NCBI GenBank assembly: GCA_002212725.1
Contig: MTCR01000103.1
Coordinates: forward strand, 17,019 to 81,018
DNA length: 64,000 bases
Source: Sphingobacteriales bacterium TSM_CSM
GTDB lineage: Bacteria; Bacteroidota; Bacteroidia; Chitinophagales; UBA2359
Direction: 5' to 3'
The position numbers were made by a program, and so were the translations under genes. The notes below the pieces were generated by a model that searched no databases, was not told the origin of the DNA, and saw only the letters and a program-made list of their open reading frames with translations. The stretch's first letter is position 1, and every line of letters starts with the position of its first letter. Positions 36,120-45,510 of this stretch are shown here, piece after piece.

Positions 36120-38246
36120 TTATCTTACCCGTCCTATGGTAAATGTAGCTTTTTTACCATCGGCTTCTACCAACATTTGGTATATGCCGGGCGGCATATC
36201 GTCGCCGCTTATTTCCAGGCGGTCATCGCCGGCATTGGTAATGTCTTTTACCCACCGCCCATAGGTATCGCAAATACTTACCTTTACCTGCGCCGTTCCG
36301 GGCGGCACTTCCAGTATAATGTTACCGCGGCGTTTAAAAAAACGGTCGGTGTTCAGCAGGCGTATGTCATTGCCGGGCGGGTTGTTAAAGCAGTACGCAA
36401 CATCAACAAAAGCCTCGTCGGTATAGGCTATGTTCGATACTTTATCAACCAAATAAAGGGTGTAAACCGTAGGGCGGTCGGGGTTTGCGGTGGGGTTGGC
36501 CAGGGTGCTGTCGTTAAGGGTCAGTCCCGGCGACCAATACATATTTACTCCTTCGGGAGCCGGGGGCGCATTGGGCACACCCAATATTACCGTTTCGCCC
36601 AGGCATACCGAAAAATCGGGTCCGGCGTTTGCCTGATATTCCAGCAGACCGCGTTGCTGCAACAGGCTTTGCAGGGTTTGCACATGTTGTCCGCCATACA
36701 ATTGGTTATCAACATACAGTAAAATATTGGCGGCTGTTTCCATTGAAATGCCCGATGAAAACTGGTACAATGCGCTGATGACTATTTTATCTGATGCTTC
36801 TTTGCCAATAGCGTCCCAGATTTGCATTAAAACCGATGAAAATATTTCGCTGCGGTAGTAAATATCTAATTTGTTGTCTTCGGGGTAGTGTTTATTGCTG
36901 GCTACATTTCTGCCGTCCCAAAATTCGTTATGTCCGTCCCAGCTAAACATGTTTTGCCAGTTATAGCTGTCAATTTCGCGTTTATAGGAGGTGGCAAGGT
37001 AATCGCAAACAGCCTCATCAATGGCGGTGCGCTCCAAACCCGAATTGCAGTTGGGGCAGGCACTTGCCGAAACGGCATGGCCGTACTCATGCACCACTAC
37101 ATCGGCATCTTCGGCATCGTCAACATGGTGTGTGCCTACGGAGTGTCCGCTGCCAAAAATGAGTTGGTGCGAACCATTATTGTAAATATGCAAAGACTGG
37201 TCGTCGCCGTTTTTACCATGTGTGTCAATCTGTACCTGGGTTTGTACCAGATTAAAGCCTAAGTTTTGCAGGTATTGCTGAAATGCGTTGATGTGGTAAA
37301 ATGCGTTTACATCTTCAAAACCATCATCGGAACGGGTAAAGTTGAACTGGGGCAGGGTAGAGGTTACGGGTAAAATAACCGGGTTGTCAAATTCTGCAAT
37401 TTTGGCGTAGGCATTTTCCAATTTATAAACCCCGTCTTCAAAAGTTACTTCAATGGTGGTGTTTTTCAGTTCGGCGGTCAGTTCGGCGGCGTCGGCATCC
37501 TGGTTGTCTTTGTATTTTCCGCCCTGCCCGTACACCACATGGGCAGTAGTAACGGGGTTGGGGTTAAACACCAATGCCGAAGCGGTTTCGGTTTGCGCCG
37601 TTTTTTTCGGTCCCGAATAATTTTGCAAATCGCGGTGGTACAACAAGTTGCCCGATGTATCGGTAAGGTAGTCAAAAAAGCCGCGTCTTTCGGTAGTCCA
37701 GCCTTTAAATTGCACGGCAAGTACAGGTTGTGTTTCGGTAATAAAAAACAGTTGTACCGCTGCCGGCGAATCAGGTTTTATCTTATTTTCCTGCGCAAAG
37801 CGGCTCATCAGGGCTTTTGCGTTTACCGGTATTTTGTGCGGTTTCAGGGCTTTCAGGGCAGGTAAATTAAGGTCGTAGGTATTTTCGGTAACCAATCCTA
37901 TGGTGTTGCTCTTATCAACGGTTACTAATATTTGAGTTCCGTAAACCGGTATATTTTCATAAGTTTGTATAAAATGGAAATGCCTTCCAACCGGGCTTTG
38001 GGTTTGCAAAACAAACTGCAATCCTGCGCCGGCAGTTTGCAAATTCCCGATGGTTTGAAACAGATATTGCTGTATATCCGGTATTTGATAGCCGGCATTC
38101 AGGGCATGTTTACCAAAACCGGCTTTGGCAATCCGTTCCTCGCCACTCCAAACAACATCGGACAGTTTGGGTTGGTTGTGTTTTTGAGCAAATGTGGCAG
38201 GGTAAAGCAAACAGAACAGGAAAATCAGAAAAATGACTTGTTTCAT
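36120..38246 (-). CDS. Secreted M36/fungalysin-like zinc metalloprotease with C-terminal T9SS-like domain
   Basis: A 708-residue exported protease. After a signal peptide (FLIFLFCLLYPATFA) comes an FTP-type propeptide (HFIQTYENIPVYGTQILVTV, about residues 90-110). The catalytic zinc motif is HEYGHAVS (386-393), with the third ligand Glu in AIDEAVCDYLA (E411), a gluzincin arrangement of M4/M36 peptidases. Two C-terminal regions follow: an Ig/PKD-like part (LGVPNAPPAPEGVNMYW... TVYTLYLVD) and a final strand set (LEVPPGTAQVKVSICDTYG ... PPGIYQMLVEADGKK) of T9SS-CTD type. It probably cleaves extracellular protein. Confidence 0.88.
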   Translation of the reverse strand: MKQVIFLIFLFCLLYPATFAQKHNQPKLSDVVWSGEERIAKAGFGKHALNAGYQIPDIQQYLFQTIGNLQTAGAGLQFVLQTQSPVGRHFHFIQTYENIPVYGTQILVTVDKSNTIGLVTENTYDLNLPALKALKPHKIPVNAKALMSRFAQENKIKPDSPAAVQLFFITETQPVLAVQFKGWTTERRGFFDYLTDTSGNLLYHRDLQNYSGPKKTAQTETASALVFNPNPVTTAHVVYGQGGKYKDNQDADAAELTAELKNTTIEVTFEDGVYKLENAYAKIAEFDNPVILPVTSTLPQFNFTRSDDGFEDVNAFYHINAFQQYLQNLGFNLVQTQVQIDTHGKNGDDQSLHIYNNGSHQLIFGSGHSVGTHHVDDAEDADVVVHEYGHAVSASACPNCNSGLERTAIDEAVCDYLATSYKREIDSYNWQNMFSWDGHNEFWDGRNVASNKHYPEDNKLDIYYRSEIFSSVLMQIWDAIGKEASDKIVISALYQFSSGISMETAANILLYVDNQLYGGQHVQTLQSLLQQRGLLEYQANAGPDFSVCLGETVILGVPNAPPAPEGVNMYWSPGLTLNDSTLANPTANPDRPTVYTLYLVDKVSNIAYTDEAFVDVAYCFNNPPGNDIRLLNTDRFFKRRGNIILEVPPGTAQVKVSICDTYGRWVKDITNAGDDRLEISGDDMPPGIYQMLVEADGKKATFTIGRVR

Positions 38247-38343
38247 ATTTTGATGAAAGGGTTTTGTGTGCTTGCTGTATATTATTAGGTTAAACGACTT
38301 TGGCAGTATAAAAGTACGGAGTTTTTACCAATTTACCAACAAC

Positions 38344-38372
38344 AAAGCCGGACACTGTGTATGCGCCCGGCT
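38344..38372. terminator. Possible terminator hairpin downstream of M43 protease gene
   Basis: AAGCCGG at 38344-38350 pairs with CCGGCTT at 38366-38372. On the plus strand it is followed by TTTTTT, but on the minus strand (the side where a gene ends) the tail is only T-rich. Direction is therefore uncertain. Confidence 0.4.
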
Positions 38373-38415
38373 TGGTTTTTTAGGGTTTAGTTTAAGTAGC
38401 TCAACAAAATTTACC

Positions 38416-40731
38416 CTACTCAATCACCGTAAACCGGCTGATGAATACCTGTTCGGCAGCGTGGAAGTGGATAAAATAAGTACCTTGAACAAAATTTCGG
38501 GTATCTAAGGTAATGAGGTCGCCTTCTGCCACATTGCAGGTCAGATATTGGCACAGTTTACCTTCGGCATTAAATACCGTAGCGCCGGCGGCTGCATTCC
38601 TGAACATATTTCCGCGCAATTCAATAAGCACGGGTTGCCCCTGGTGTACAATGGTAGGGTAAACGGCTACTTCGGTATTGGGCGAGTTGGGGTTGTCAAT
38701 GCCTACACTAACCAAGGTAAACGGTGCTATGGCAAGGCAGCCGTTAAAATCGTTTACCCAAACTTCGTAAGTGCCGTTGGGAAAACCTGCCACACTTGCC
38801 GAAGCGGAGCTGCTTGCCCCGGAAGGGAAGTAATAAATGTACGGAGGCGTTCCGCCGGTGGTTTGCACCGTAACCGTGGTGCCGTTTACGGTTGCCGATG
38901 CGCTTATGGGTGCAGGTTCGGTAATGGTGTAGGTTTGTTGTACCTGCGTGCCGGCGGCATCGGTGGCGGTTACGGCGTAGGTACCCTGGCTCAGGTTGTA
39001 CAGAACACCCCCGGTTGCGCCGTTAGACCAGTTAAACGTATAGGGTTCCACGCCGCCAAACAGTTGCAGGTTAATACTGCCGTCGTTTTGACCGTTGCAG
39101 GTTATTGAGGCGGCCAGGGCCTGTATGGCCAATGTGTTGATGTTTACCGTAAGCGTACAGCCGTTTGCATCGGTTATGGTTGCCGTATTTGCGCCCACAT
39201 TTAATCCGTTGGCTATATTGCCTGTTTCGCCGTTTGACCAGGTTACCGTGTATGGAATGGTGCCGCCGTTAATGGTTAGCGTGGCATTAAAATTATCGGT
39301 TTGTATAACGTTTGCCTCCAGTTCAGCCGGCTGAGGAACATTTAATATTAATACATTATTGGCTCCGGCAGCATCAGAAACGGTTATGAAATATTGCCCT
39401 GCTGCTAAGCCGGTTTGGGTAGCGCCTTCATTGCCGTTGCTCCACAGGTAGGTGTAGGGTTGCTGTCCGCCGGCAGCTTCCAGGGTAATTGCGCCGCTTG
39501 TTGCGGTAAAACAGGCGGGCATATTCATGTTAAGGTTTTTAAGATAAAGCGTTTGGGTGGTTGCGGTATAAAAATTGCCTGTAGATCTGCCGCCGCAGGT
39601 GTTGCCGGCATTGAGCGGCTGAACGGTCCAATAGTAGTTAACGCAGGGGTCCAGCTCAAGGGTAAGTTCGGTGGTGTTTACAAAACCTTTAAAGTTGGTT
39701 CCGTTAACAATATCGGTATATTGCATTACCTCAACATAGTAGGTAGTTGCGCCGGGTGTTTGGCTCCATTTTAGCAGCACATGATTGGGGTTTACCGCGT
39801 TTGAACTGCTACCGGGGTAATATATATAGGTATTGCCAACTTCATCAGTATTAGGAACAGGGTGGTCTAACAATTCGGAGCGTTCTTCAAGCAAACCTGC
39901 AATCATGGTATTAATTTGCTGCTCACTGAAACGCTTGGTACAGGCATCGTAGGCATAAGACATATACAGGGTTTCGTCGGGGTCAATAGGCGTACCGGAG
40001 GGGTCGTTTAAAATGCCGGTGTAGGGGCATTGCCAGCGGTAAGAAAGGTAATCGGCCGGGGTGTCGCAAAAAAAGTCGCCTGTGGTGGCGCAATTAGTGC
40101 CGTCCACACGCTCGCGTTGTCCATTGGGCAGCGGGTCAACCAAAACGCCGTCTTCCCACCGGCCTTCCCAGCCCCTGAAGGTATGCGGCAGAAAGAAAAA
40201 GTGTCCGAGTTCATGTGCAAGGGTGGTTTCGCCGGCATCGGCACAGGATTTGGCAATAGCTACCGCATTGCCTCCCCAGCTGAAATAACCGCAGTTTCCG
40301 GCAGGGTCGGCAACAATATATACGTTTACAGCGCCATATACATTATTGTCGTCCATCATTTCTTCGCCGTCATCGTAATTGTGTTCGTAGTAAGCAGTGT
40401 TGTAGATATAATCAAAATCGGCATAATTATAAAAATGAAATCCTACCGGCAGGTATTGTTCATTTACATCGCAAAGCAGTCTGAACACATCGGCCGCGGG
40501 GTAAAACCCGGTTCCATCATTTGTTCCCACTAAGTGAAACTGAACAGGAATGTAAACCGTTGCGGGCATCTGGCTGCGGTAATCTGTTGGGTGTTCTTGT
40601 TTTTCCTGTATCCACCGGGCTATATGTTCGGGCACGTCGGCGGTGCCGCAGGGATTGAGGTTGGCAGATTGGGCAGATACTGCCTGAGCAAGAGTGAAAA
40701 AAAGTGCTGACAGTAAGAAAACTTGTTTCAT
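38416..40731 (-). CDS. Secreted M43 (pappalysin-like) metalloprotease with SprB repeats and T9SS domain
   Basis: A 771-residue protein from ATG 40731, whose signal peptide (MKQVFLLSALFFTLAQAVSA) fits a cleaved exported enzyme; the longer frame to 40800 is rejected. The zinc motif HELGHFFFLPH (about 173-183) is metzincin-type HExxHxxxxxH; YMSYAYDACTKRFS is the Met-turn region. After an Fn3-like module come two SprB-type repeats (GGQQPYTYLWSNGNEG and GGVEPYTFNWSNGATGG), a third Ig-like part and a closing T9SS-type domain (VYPTIVHQGQPVLIELRG ... GTYFIHFHA). It is likely secreted through the type IX pathway. Confidence 0.9.
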   Translation of the reverse strand: MKQVFLLSALFFTLAQAVSAQSANLNPCGTADVPEHIARWIQEKQEHPTDYRSQMPATVYIPVQFHLVGTNDGTGFYPAADVFRLLCDVNEQYLPVGFHFYNYADFDYIYNTAYYEHNYDDGEEMMDDNNVYGAVNVYIVADPAGNCGYFSWGGNAVAIAKSCADAGETTLAHELGHFFFLPHTFRGWEGRWEDGVLVDPLPNGQRERVDGTNCATTGDFFCDTPADYLSYRWQCPYTGILNDPSGTPIDPDETLYMSYAYDACTKRFSEQQINTMIAGLLEERSELLDHPVPNTDEVGNTYIYYPGSSSNAVNPNHVLLKWSQTPGATTYYVEVMQYTDIVNGTNFKGFVNTTELTLELDPCVNYYWTVQPLNAGNTCGGRSTGNFYTATTQTLYLKNLNMNMPACFTATSGAITLEAAGGQQPYTYLWSNGNEGATQTGLAAGQYFITVSDAAGANNVLILNVPQPAELEANVIQTDNFNATLTINGGTIPYTVTWSNGETGNIANGLNVGANTATITDANGCTLTVNINTLAIQALAASITCNGQNDGSINLQLFGGVEPYTFNWSNGATGGVLYNLSQGTYAVTATDAAGTQVQQTYTITEPAPISASATVNGTTVTVQTTGGTPPYIYYFPSGASSSASASVAGFPNGTYEVWVNDFNGCLAIAPFTLVSVGIDNPNSPNTEVAVYPTIVHQGQPVLIELRGNMFRNAAAGATVFNAEGKLCQYLTCNVAEGDLITLDTRNFVQGTYFIHFHAAEQVFISRFTVIE

Positions 40732-40826
40732 GAAAAAGTTTGTTTTATAATAGTTCACAAAATTAACCAATTTACCGCAAAAGAGTTCTGTTTTCATCAC
40801 GTTTAACAGAATTCTGGCATTTAGGT

Positions 40827-40834
40827 TACATTTG
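40827..40834 (+). promoter_or_regulatory. TAnnTTTG -7 box of the MBL lipoprotein gene
   Basis: TACATTTG lies 31 nt before the ATG at 40866. A proper -33 TTTG is not seen; GTTTA lies near the expected place. Confidence 0.45.
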
Positions 40835-40865
40835 TGCCGGGTTTTTTGTAGAATTTATAAATGCT

Positions 40866-41894
40866 ATGTTCAAAAAAAAATGGCTATTGCTTGGTATGCT
40901 AAACGCAGTGGCACTTTATTTGGTTGCCTGCAATATGCCCAACCGGCTTTTTACCCATTATCTTGCAACCGAAACCGGTCCTGCCGCTAAAGGCGATTTG
41001 CAGGTGCAGTTTTTGGGAAACACTACCTTGTTGTTTTCCGACGGAGAAACTGCCTTGTTAACCGATGGCTTTTTTACCCGCCCCGGCTTACTGAAACTGC
41101 TCCTCGGAAAAATTGCCCCCGATAGCACCGAAATTACCCGATGCCTCCGCAAGGCCGGCATTGGGCGGCTTAATGCCGTAGTTGCGCTGCATTCGCATTT
41201 CGACCATGCTATGGATGCGCCTTTGGTTGCGCGGTTTACAGGTGCAACACTCATTGGGTCAGCTTCCACGGCAAATATTGGCAGGGGGTGTAATTTACCC
41301 GACTCGCTTTTGCTTATTCCGCAACTCAACCAGCCTTTACAAATTGGCAGTTTTACCCTTACCTTTGTCAAAACTGCGCATTGGCCTTACCCCAATGCCC
41401 AATTGCGCACTAAATTGCTCCATAACTCTGTAGAAGAACCCTTGGTACCGCCTGCTAAAATGGAAGCCTATAAAGAAGGCGACACCTACACCCTGCTTAT
41501 ACAACACCGAAGCACTACCCTGGCGGTGCAGGGAAGCGCCGGTTTTTCTACCGGTGTCTTACAGGGTTGCCATGCCGACATTCTTTTTTTAGGCATTGGC
41601 GGATTGGAACTGATGGACGAAGCCTATAACCAAGCATACCAAAAGGAAGTTACCGAAATGCTGAACCCCGATGTGGTGGTACCCATACATTGGGACGATA
41701 TTACCACCCGCCTTTCTGATAAACCCAAAACGGTAAACCGCCTGGTTTCGCTGTTACAGGGCATAAATCCTCAAAAAGCGCTGCAACAGGTGGTAAAAAG
41801 AAATACAAACCGCAAAATTATCACTCTTCCGCTTTGGAAACCGGTGGCTGTCAGCCAACTGCTGCAAACAACACGGCAGGGTTTACCGGAGTAA
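40866..41894 (+). CDS. MBL-fold metallohydrolase lipoprotein
   Basis: A 342-residue protein with lipoprotein signal (LVAC, near residue 22). It has the metallo-beta-lactamase-fold ligand set: HSHFDHAMDA (HxHxDH), a downstream His in TAHWPYPNAQ, and HWDD in VVPIHWDDI near the C-terminus. Members related to UlaG/RomA-like hydrolases have this plan; the substrate is unknown. The lipid anchor places it outside the cytoplasm. It sits alone, with the DnaK gene 216 nt downstream. Confidence 0.88.
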   Translation: MFKKKWLLLGMLNAVALYLVACNMPNRLFTHYLATETGPAAKGDLQVQFLGNTTLLFSDGETALLTDGFFTRPGLLKLLLGKIAPDSTEITRCLRKAGIGRLNAVVALHSHFDHAMDAPLVARFTGATLIGSASTANIGRGCNLPDSLLLIPQLNQPLQIGSFTLTFVKTAHWPYPNAQLRTKLLHNSVEEPLVPPAKMEAYKEGDTYTLLIQHRSTTLAVQGSAGFSTGVLQGCHADILFLGIGGLELMDEAYNQAYQKEVTEMLNPDVVVPIHWDDITTRLSDKPKTVNRLVSLLQGINPQKALQQVVKRNTNRKIITLPLWKPVAVSQLLQTTRQGLPE

Positions 41895-42110
41895 GTAACT
41901 GCTATTGTCAAAATGTCGCTTCCTTGATGAACACTTTTTTGGGCTGCCAATTTGTCGCAAGTAAAGTGTATTTAACTGCCAAACAGGGGGTGCTTTTGCC
42001 CGTTTTTATGCCAAACATTGCTAAAAAACCAGTTGGCACAGAGATTGAAAATAGAAAGACAAGCATTCTGATAATTAATTTACCTACTATAAAAATAAGC
42101 AAAATTCAGC

Positions 42111-44024
42111 ATGAAAAAAATTATAGGCATTGACTTGGGTACTACCAATTCCTGTGTGGCAGTAATGGAAGGCAGCGAGCCGACCGTAATTACCAACAGC
42201 GAGGGTAAACGTACCACACCTTCAGTAATTGCCTTTCTGCAAAACGGTGAACGCCGCGTAGGCGACTCTGCCAAACGGCAGGCTATTACCAACCCGCGCA
42301 ATACTATTATGTCTATCAAAAGATTTATGGGTTGCCGTTTTGACGAAATGAAAGGCGAAATTGACCGCGCTACCTACAAAGTAGTTCGGGGCGACAATAA
42401 CACCGTAAAAGTAGATATTGACGGACGCTTGTATTCTCCGCAGGAAATCTCGGCTATGGTGTTGCAAAAAATGAAAAAAACCGCCGAAGATTATCTGGGG
42501 CATGAAGTAACCGAAGCCGTAATTACCGTTCCGGCATATTTCAATGACTCGCAACGGCAGGCTACCAAGGAAGCAGGAGAAATTGCAGGGCTTAAAGTAC
42601 TGCGCATTATTAACGAACCTACCGCCGCTGCACTGGCTTATGGTTTAGACAAACGCAACAAAGACCAGAAAATAGCAGTTTATGACCTTGGCGGCGGAAC
42701 GTTTGATATTTCTATTCTGGAATTGGGCGATGGCGTTTTTGAGGTTAAATCTACCAATGGCGATACCCACCTTGGCGGCGACGACTTTGACCAGCGCATT
42801 ATTGAATGGCTGGCCGGTGAGTTTAAAGCCGAAGAAAACATTGACCTTCGCAAAGACCCTATGGCGCTCCAACGTTTAAAAGAGGCCGCCGAAAAGGCCA
42901 AAATTGAACTTTCGGGCAGCATGGAAACCGAAATTAACCTGCCTTATATTACTGCCATTGATGGTATGCCCAAACACTTGGTGCGCAAACTCAGCCGCGC
43001 CAAATTTGAGCAACTGGTAGATGATCTGGTACAACGCACCATTGAACCCTGCCGTGCAGCCATGCGCGATGCCGGCTATACCAATGCCGATATTGATGAG
43101 GTTATTCTGGTAGGCGGCTCTACCCGAATTCCTAAAATTCAGGAAGCCGTTGAAAAATTCTTCGGAAAAAAACCCAGCAAAGGCGTTAATCCCGATGAAG
43201 TTGTGGCCGTAGGCGCAGCCATTCAGGGCGGCGTTTTAAGCGGTGAGGTAAAAGATGTGTTGCTGCTTGATGTAACCCCGCTGTCGGTAGGTATTGAAAC
43301 TTTGGGCGGCGTGTTTACCAAACTCATCGAGGCTAATACTACCATTCCTACCCGCAAATCGGAAGTGTTCTCTACTGCAGCCGATAACCAGCCGTCGGTA
43401 GAAATTCACATCCTGCAAGGCGAGCGTGCCATGGCACATCATAACCGAACCATCGGACGCTTTATACTCGATGGCATTCCGCCCGCAGCGCGCGGTATTC
43501 CTCAAATTGAAGTAACCTTTGATATTGACGCCAACGGCATTATGAGCGTATCGGCAAAAGACAAAGGCACCGGCAAAGAACAAAGCATCCGCATTGAAGC
43601 TTCCACCGGTTTGTCTAAAGATGAAATAGACCGCATGAAAAACGAAGCCAGAGCCAACGAAGCCGCCGATAAAGCCGAGCGCGAAAAAGTGGAAAAAGTT
43701 AACCATGCCGATGCATTAATCTTCCAATCGGAAAAACAGTTGAAAGACTTTGGCGACAAGCTTTCTGCCAATAACCGCCAAAATATTGAAACTGCTTTGG
43801 AGCAACTTAAGGCAGCTCATAAAGCGCAGGATGTTCATGCCATTGACAATGCCACCACCGCACTTAACAATGCATGGAATGCCGCTTCACAAGAGTTGTA
43901 TCAGGCACAACAACAGCAGCAGCAACAGCAAGGCAACGCCGGATTTGACGGCAAAGGCAATGCCGGCGCCGGTACCGATGGTGTGCAGGATGTTGAGTAC
44001 GAAGAAGTAGATAAAGGCAAATAG
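42111..44024 (+). CDS. dnaK: Chaperone DnaK (Hsp70)
   Basis: A 637-residue Hsp70, standard length. The ATPase domain shows [64 protein letters not shown] and [15 protein letters not shown]. The substrate-binding domain contains [16 protein letters not shown], and the C-terminal lid ends in a Gln-rich tract (SQELYQAQQ followed by a glutamine run) and the EEVDK-like tail [11 protein letters not shown]. It binds exposed hydrophobic peptides in an ATP cycle with DnaJ and GrpE. No dnaJ or grpE is in the window, so it is not in the classical operon. A strong terminator follows. Confidence 0.98.
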   Translation: MKKIIGIDLGTTNSCVAVMEGSEPTVITNSEGKRTTPSVIAFLQNGERRVGDSAKRQAITNPRNTIMSIKRFMGCRFDEMKGEIDRATYKVVRGDNNTVKVDIDGRLYSPQEISAMVLQKMKKTAEDYLGHEVTEAVITVPAYFNDSQRQATKEAGEIAGLKVLRIINEPTAAALAYGLDKRNKDQKIAVYDLGGGTFDISILELGDGVFEVKSTNGDTHLGGDDFDQRIIEWLAGEFKAEENIDLRKDPMALQRLKEAAEKAKIELSGSMETEINLPYITAIDGMPKHLVRKLSRAKFEQLVDDLVQRTIEPCRAAMRDAGYTNADIDEVILVGGSTRIPKIQEAVEKFFGKKPSKGVNPDEVVAVGAAIQGGVLSGEVKDVLLLDVTPLSVGIETLGGVFTKLIEANTTIPTRKSEVFSTAADNQPSVEIHILQGERAMAHHNRTIGRFILDGIPPAARGIPQIEVTFDIDANGIMSVSAKDKGTGKEQSIRIEASTGLSKDEIDRMKNEARANEAADKAEREKVEKVNHADALIFQSEKQLKDFGDKLSANNRQNIETALEQLKAAHKAQDVHAIDNATTALNNAWNAASQELYQAQQQQQQQQGNAGFDGKGNAGAGTDGVQDVEYEEVDKGK

Positions 44025-44064
44025 CCTGCTTGTTTCATAGCTTTGCAGTAAAAAACTGTCATGC

Positions 44065-44103
44065 AAAAACTGCCGGGGGTAACCAAACCTGCCGGCAGTT
44101 TTT
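44065..44103 (+). terminator. Rho-independent terminator after dnaK
   Basis: A 12-bp stem (AAAAACTGCCGG at 44065-44076 with CCGGCAGTTTTT at 44092-44103), a 15-nt loop and a T-rich tail, 40 nt downstream of the dnaK stop. Confidence 0.88.
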
Positions 44104-44225
44104 ATTTTACATGCTTGCAGACTCTGTTTATGGTGCGGTAGTGATAAAAAAATAAAGTTTTAACCGGCAAACGCTGCGTGTTTGCATTGTTTTATGTACA
44201 TTTCGGGTTCAAACAACAATGCGTT

Positions 44226-45488
44226 ATGCTCCTTTCCATAGAAACAGCTATTCAGGTTGAAAACATTATTCGGGCAAGCTACCGGCTCAACAGCATTGCT
44301 GCCGAAACACCTGTTCAGTTTAACCGCACCCTGTCGGAAAAATATGAGGCCAATATTTACCTTAAACGCGAAGATTTGCAAATTGTGCGCTCCTATAAAA
44401 TACGGGGTGCATACAACCTTATGTCGCAGTTGCCCAAAGAGCAGGCAAAAAAGGGCATTGTTTGTGCCAGCGCCGGCAATCATGCACAGGGGGTGGCATA
44501 CAGTTGCCAGTTATTGGGTATAAACGGCAAAATTTACATGCCAACTACCACGCCTCAGCAAAAAATAAAGCGCGTGCAATTGTTGGGTAAAAAATACGTG
44601 GAGGTGGTGTTATGCGGCGATACCTATGACGCCGCTTTTGCCGAAGCGCGAAGCTACAGCGAAAAAAGCGGTAAAGTATTGGTGCCACCCTTTGACCACC
44701 CGCTTATTGTAGAAGGACAGGGAACGGTGGGCGTAGAAATACTCAAGCAATTCAAGGGGCATGTTGATTTTCTGTTTATACCGGTGGGCGGTGGCGGTTT
44801 AAGTGCCGGTGTGGGAAGTTATGTAAAACGACTTAGCCCCGATACCCAAATCATTGGTGCAGAACCTGCCGGAGCGCCGGCCATGAAACGCGCCCTGGAG
44901 GAAGGACAGGTGGTAATGCTTGACAATATAGACACCTTTGTTGACGGCGCTGCTGTGCGCAAAGTGGGTGAACTGCCTTTGGAAATTTGCAAGCAAATTT
45001 TAGACGATGTGGTGTTGGTGCCCGAAGGTAAAATATGTACATTTATCCTAAGCCTTTATAACGATGATGCCATTGTGGTTGAACCCGCCGGTGCATTGTC
45101 TATTGCAGCATTGGATTTTTACCGCTCCGAAATAAAGGGGAAAAACGTAGTATGTATTGTAAGCGGTGGCAACAACGATATTGAAAGAATGCCCGAAATT
45201 AAAGACCGCTCGCTTATTTACGAAGGTTTAAAGCATTACTTTATTATTAAATTTCCGCAACGTGCCGGCGCGTTGCGCGATTTTTTAGATAAAGTTCTGG
45301 GTCCCGATGACGAAATCACCGATTTTGAATACACCAAAAAACACAACCGCAACAGCGGCCCTGCCATGGTGGGCATTGAACTGAAACATAAAGAAGACTA
45401 CGCCCCGCTCATAGAGCGCATGGAGTCTAATAATTACGAATATATTGTAGTAAACGATAACTACAATCTATTCAGCTTTTTGGTTTAG
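44226..45488 (+). CDS. ilvA: Threonine ammonia-lyase (threonine dehydratase)
   Basis: A 420-residue PLP enzyme converting threonine to 2-oxobutanoate, the first step in isoleucine synthesis. ATG 44226 is used; a GTG at 44178 would add 16 residues without family support. The PLP-Lys is in SYKIRGAYN, the phosphate loop in CASAGNHAQGVA and the glycine loop in PVGGGGLSAG. The C-terminal region (LKHYFIIKFPQRAGALRDFL ... YEYIVVNDN) is an ACT-like regulatory domain, here only one copy, as in the shorter isoleucine-sensitive or catabolic-type enzymes. There are no other ilv genes nearby. It converges with the minus-strand gene at 45511. Confidence 0.93.
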   Translation: MLLSIETAIQVENIIRASYRLNSIAAETPVQFNRTLSEKYEANIYLKREDLQIVRSYKIRGAYNLMSQLPKEQAKKGIVCASAGNHAQGVAYSCQLLGINGKIYMPTTTPQQKIKRVQLLGKKYVEVVLCGDTYDAAFAEARSYSEKSGKVLVPPFDHPLIVEGQGTVGVEILKQFKGHVDFLFIPVGGGGLSAGVGSYVKRLSPDTQIIGAEPAGAPAMKRALEEGQVVMLDNIDTFVDGAAVRKVGELPLEICKQILDDVVLVPEGKICTFILSLYNDDAIVVEPAGALSIAALDFYRSEIKGKNVVCIVSGGNNDIERMPEIKDRSLIYEGLKHYFIIKFPQRAGALRDFLDKVLGPDDEITDFEYTKKHNRNSGPAMVGIELKHKEDYAPLIERMESNNYEYIVVNDNYNLFSFLV

Positions 45489-45510
45489 GCGTTCTGTTTG
45501 TTACCTGCGG

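Noticed and set aside
44178..44225. GTG start extending threonine dehydratase by 16 residues
   Set aside because: The added residues (MFALFYVHFGF...) have no family match; ATG 44226 starts the conserved enzyme.
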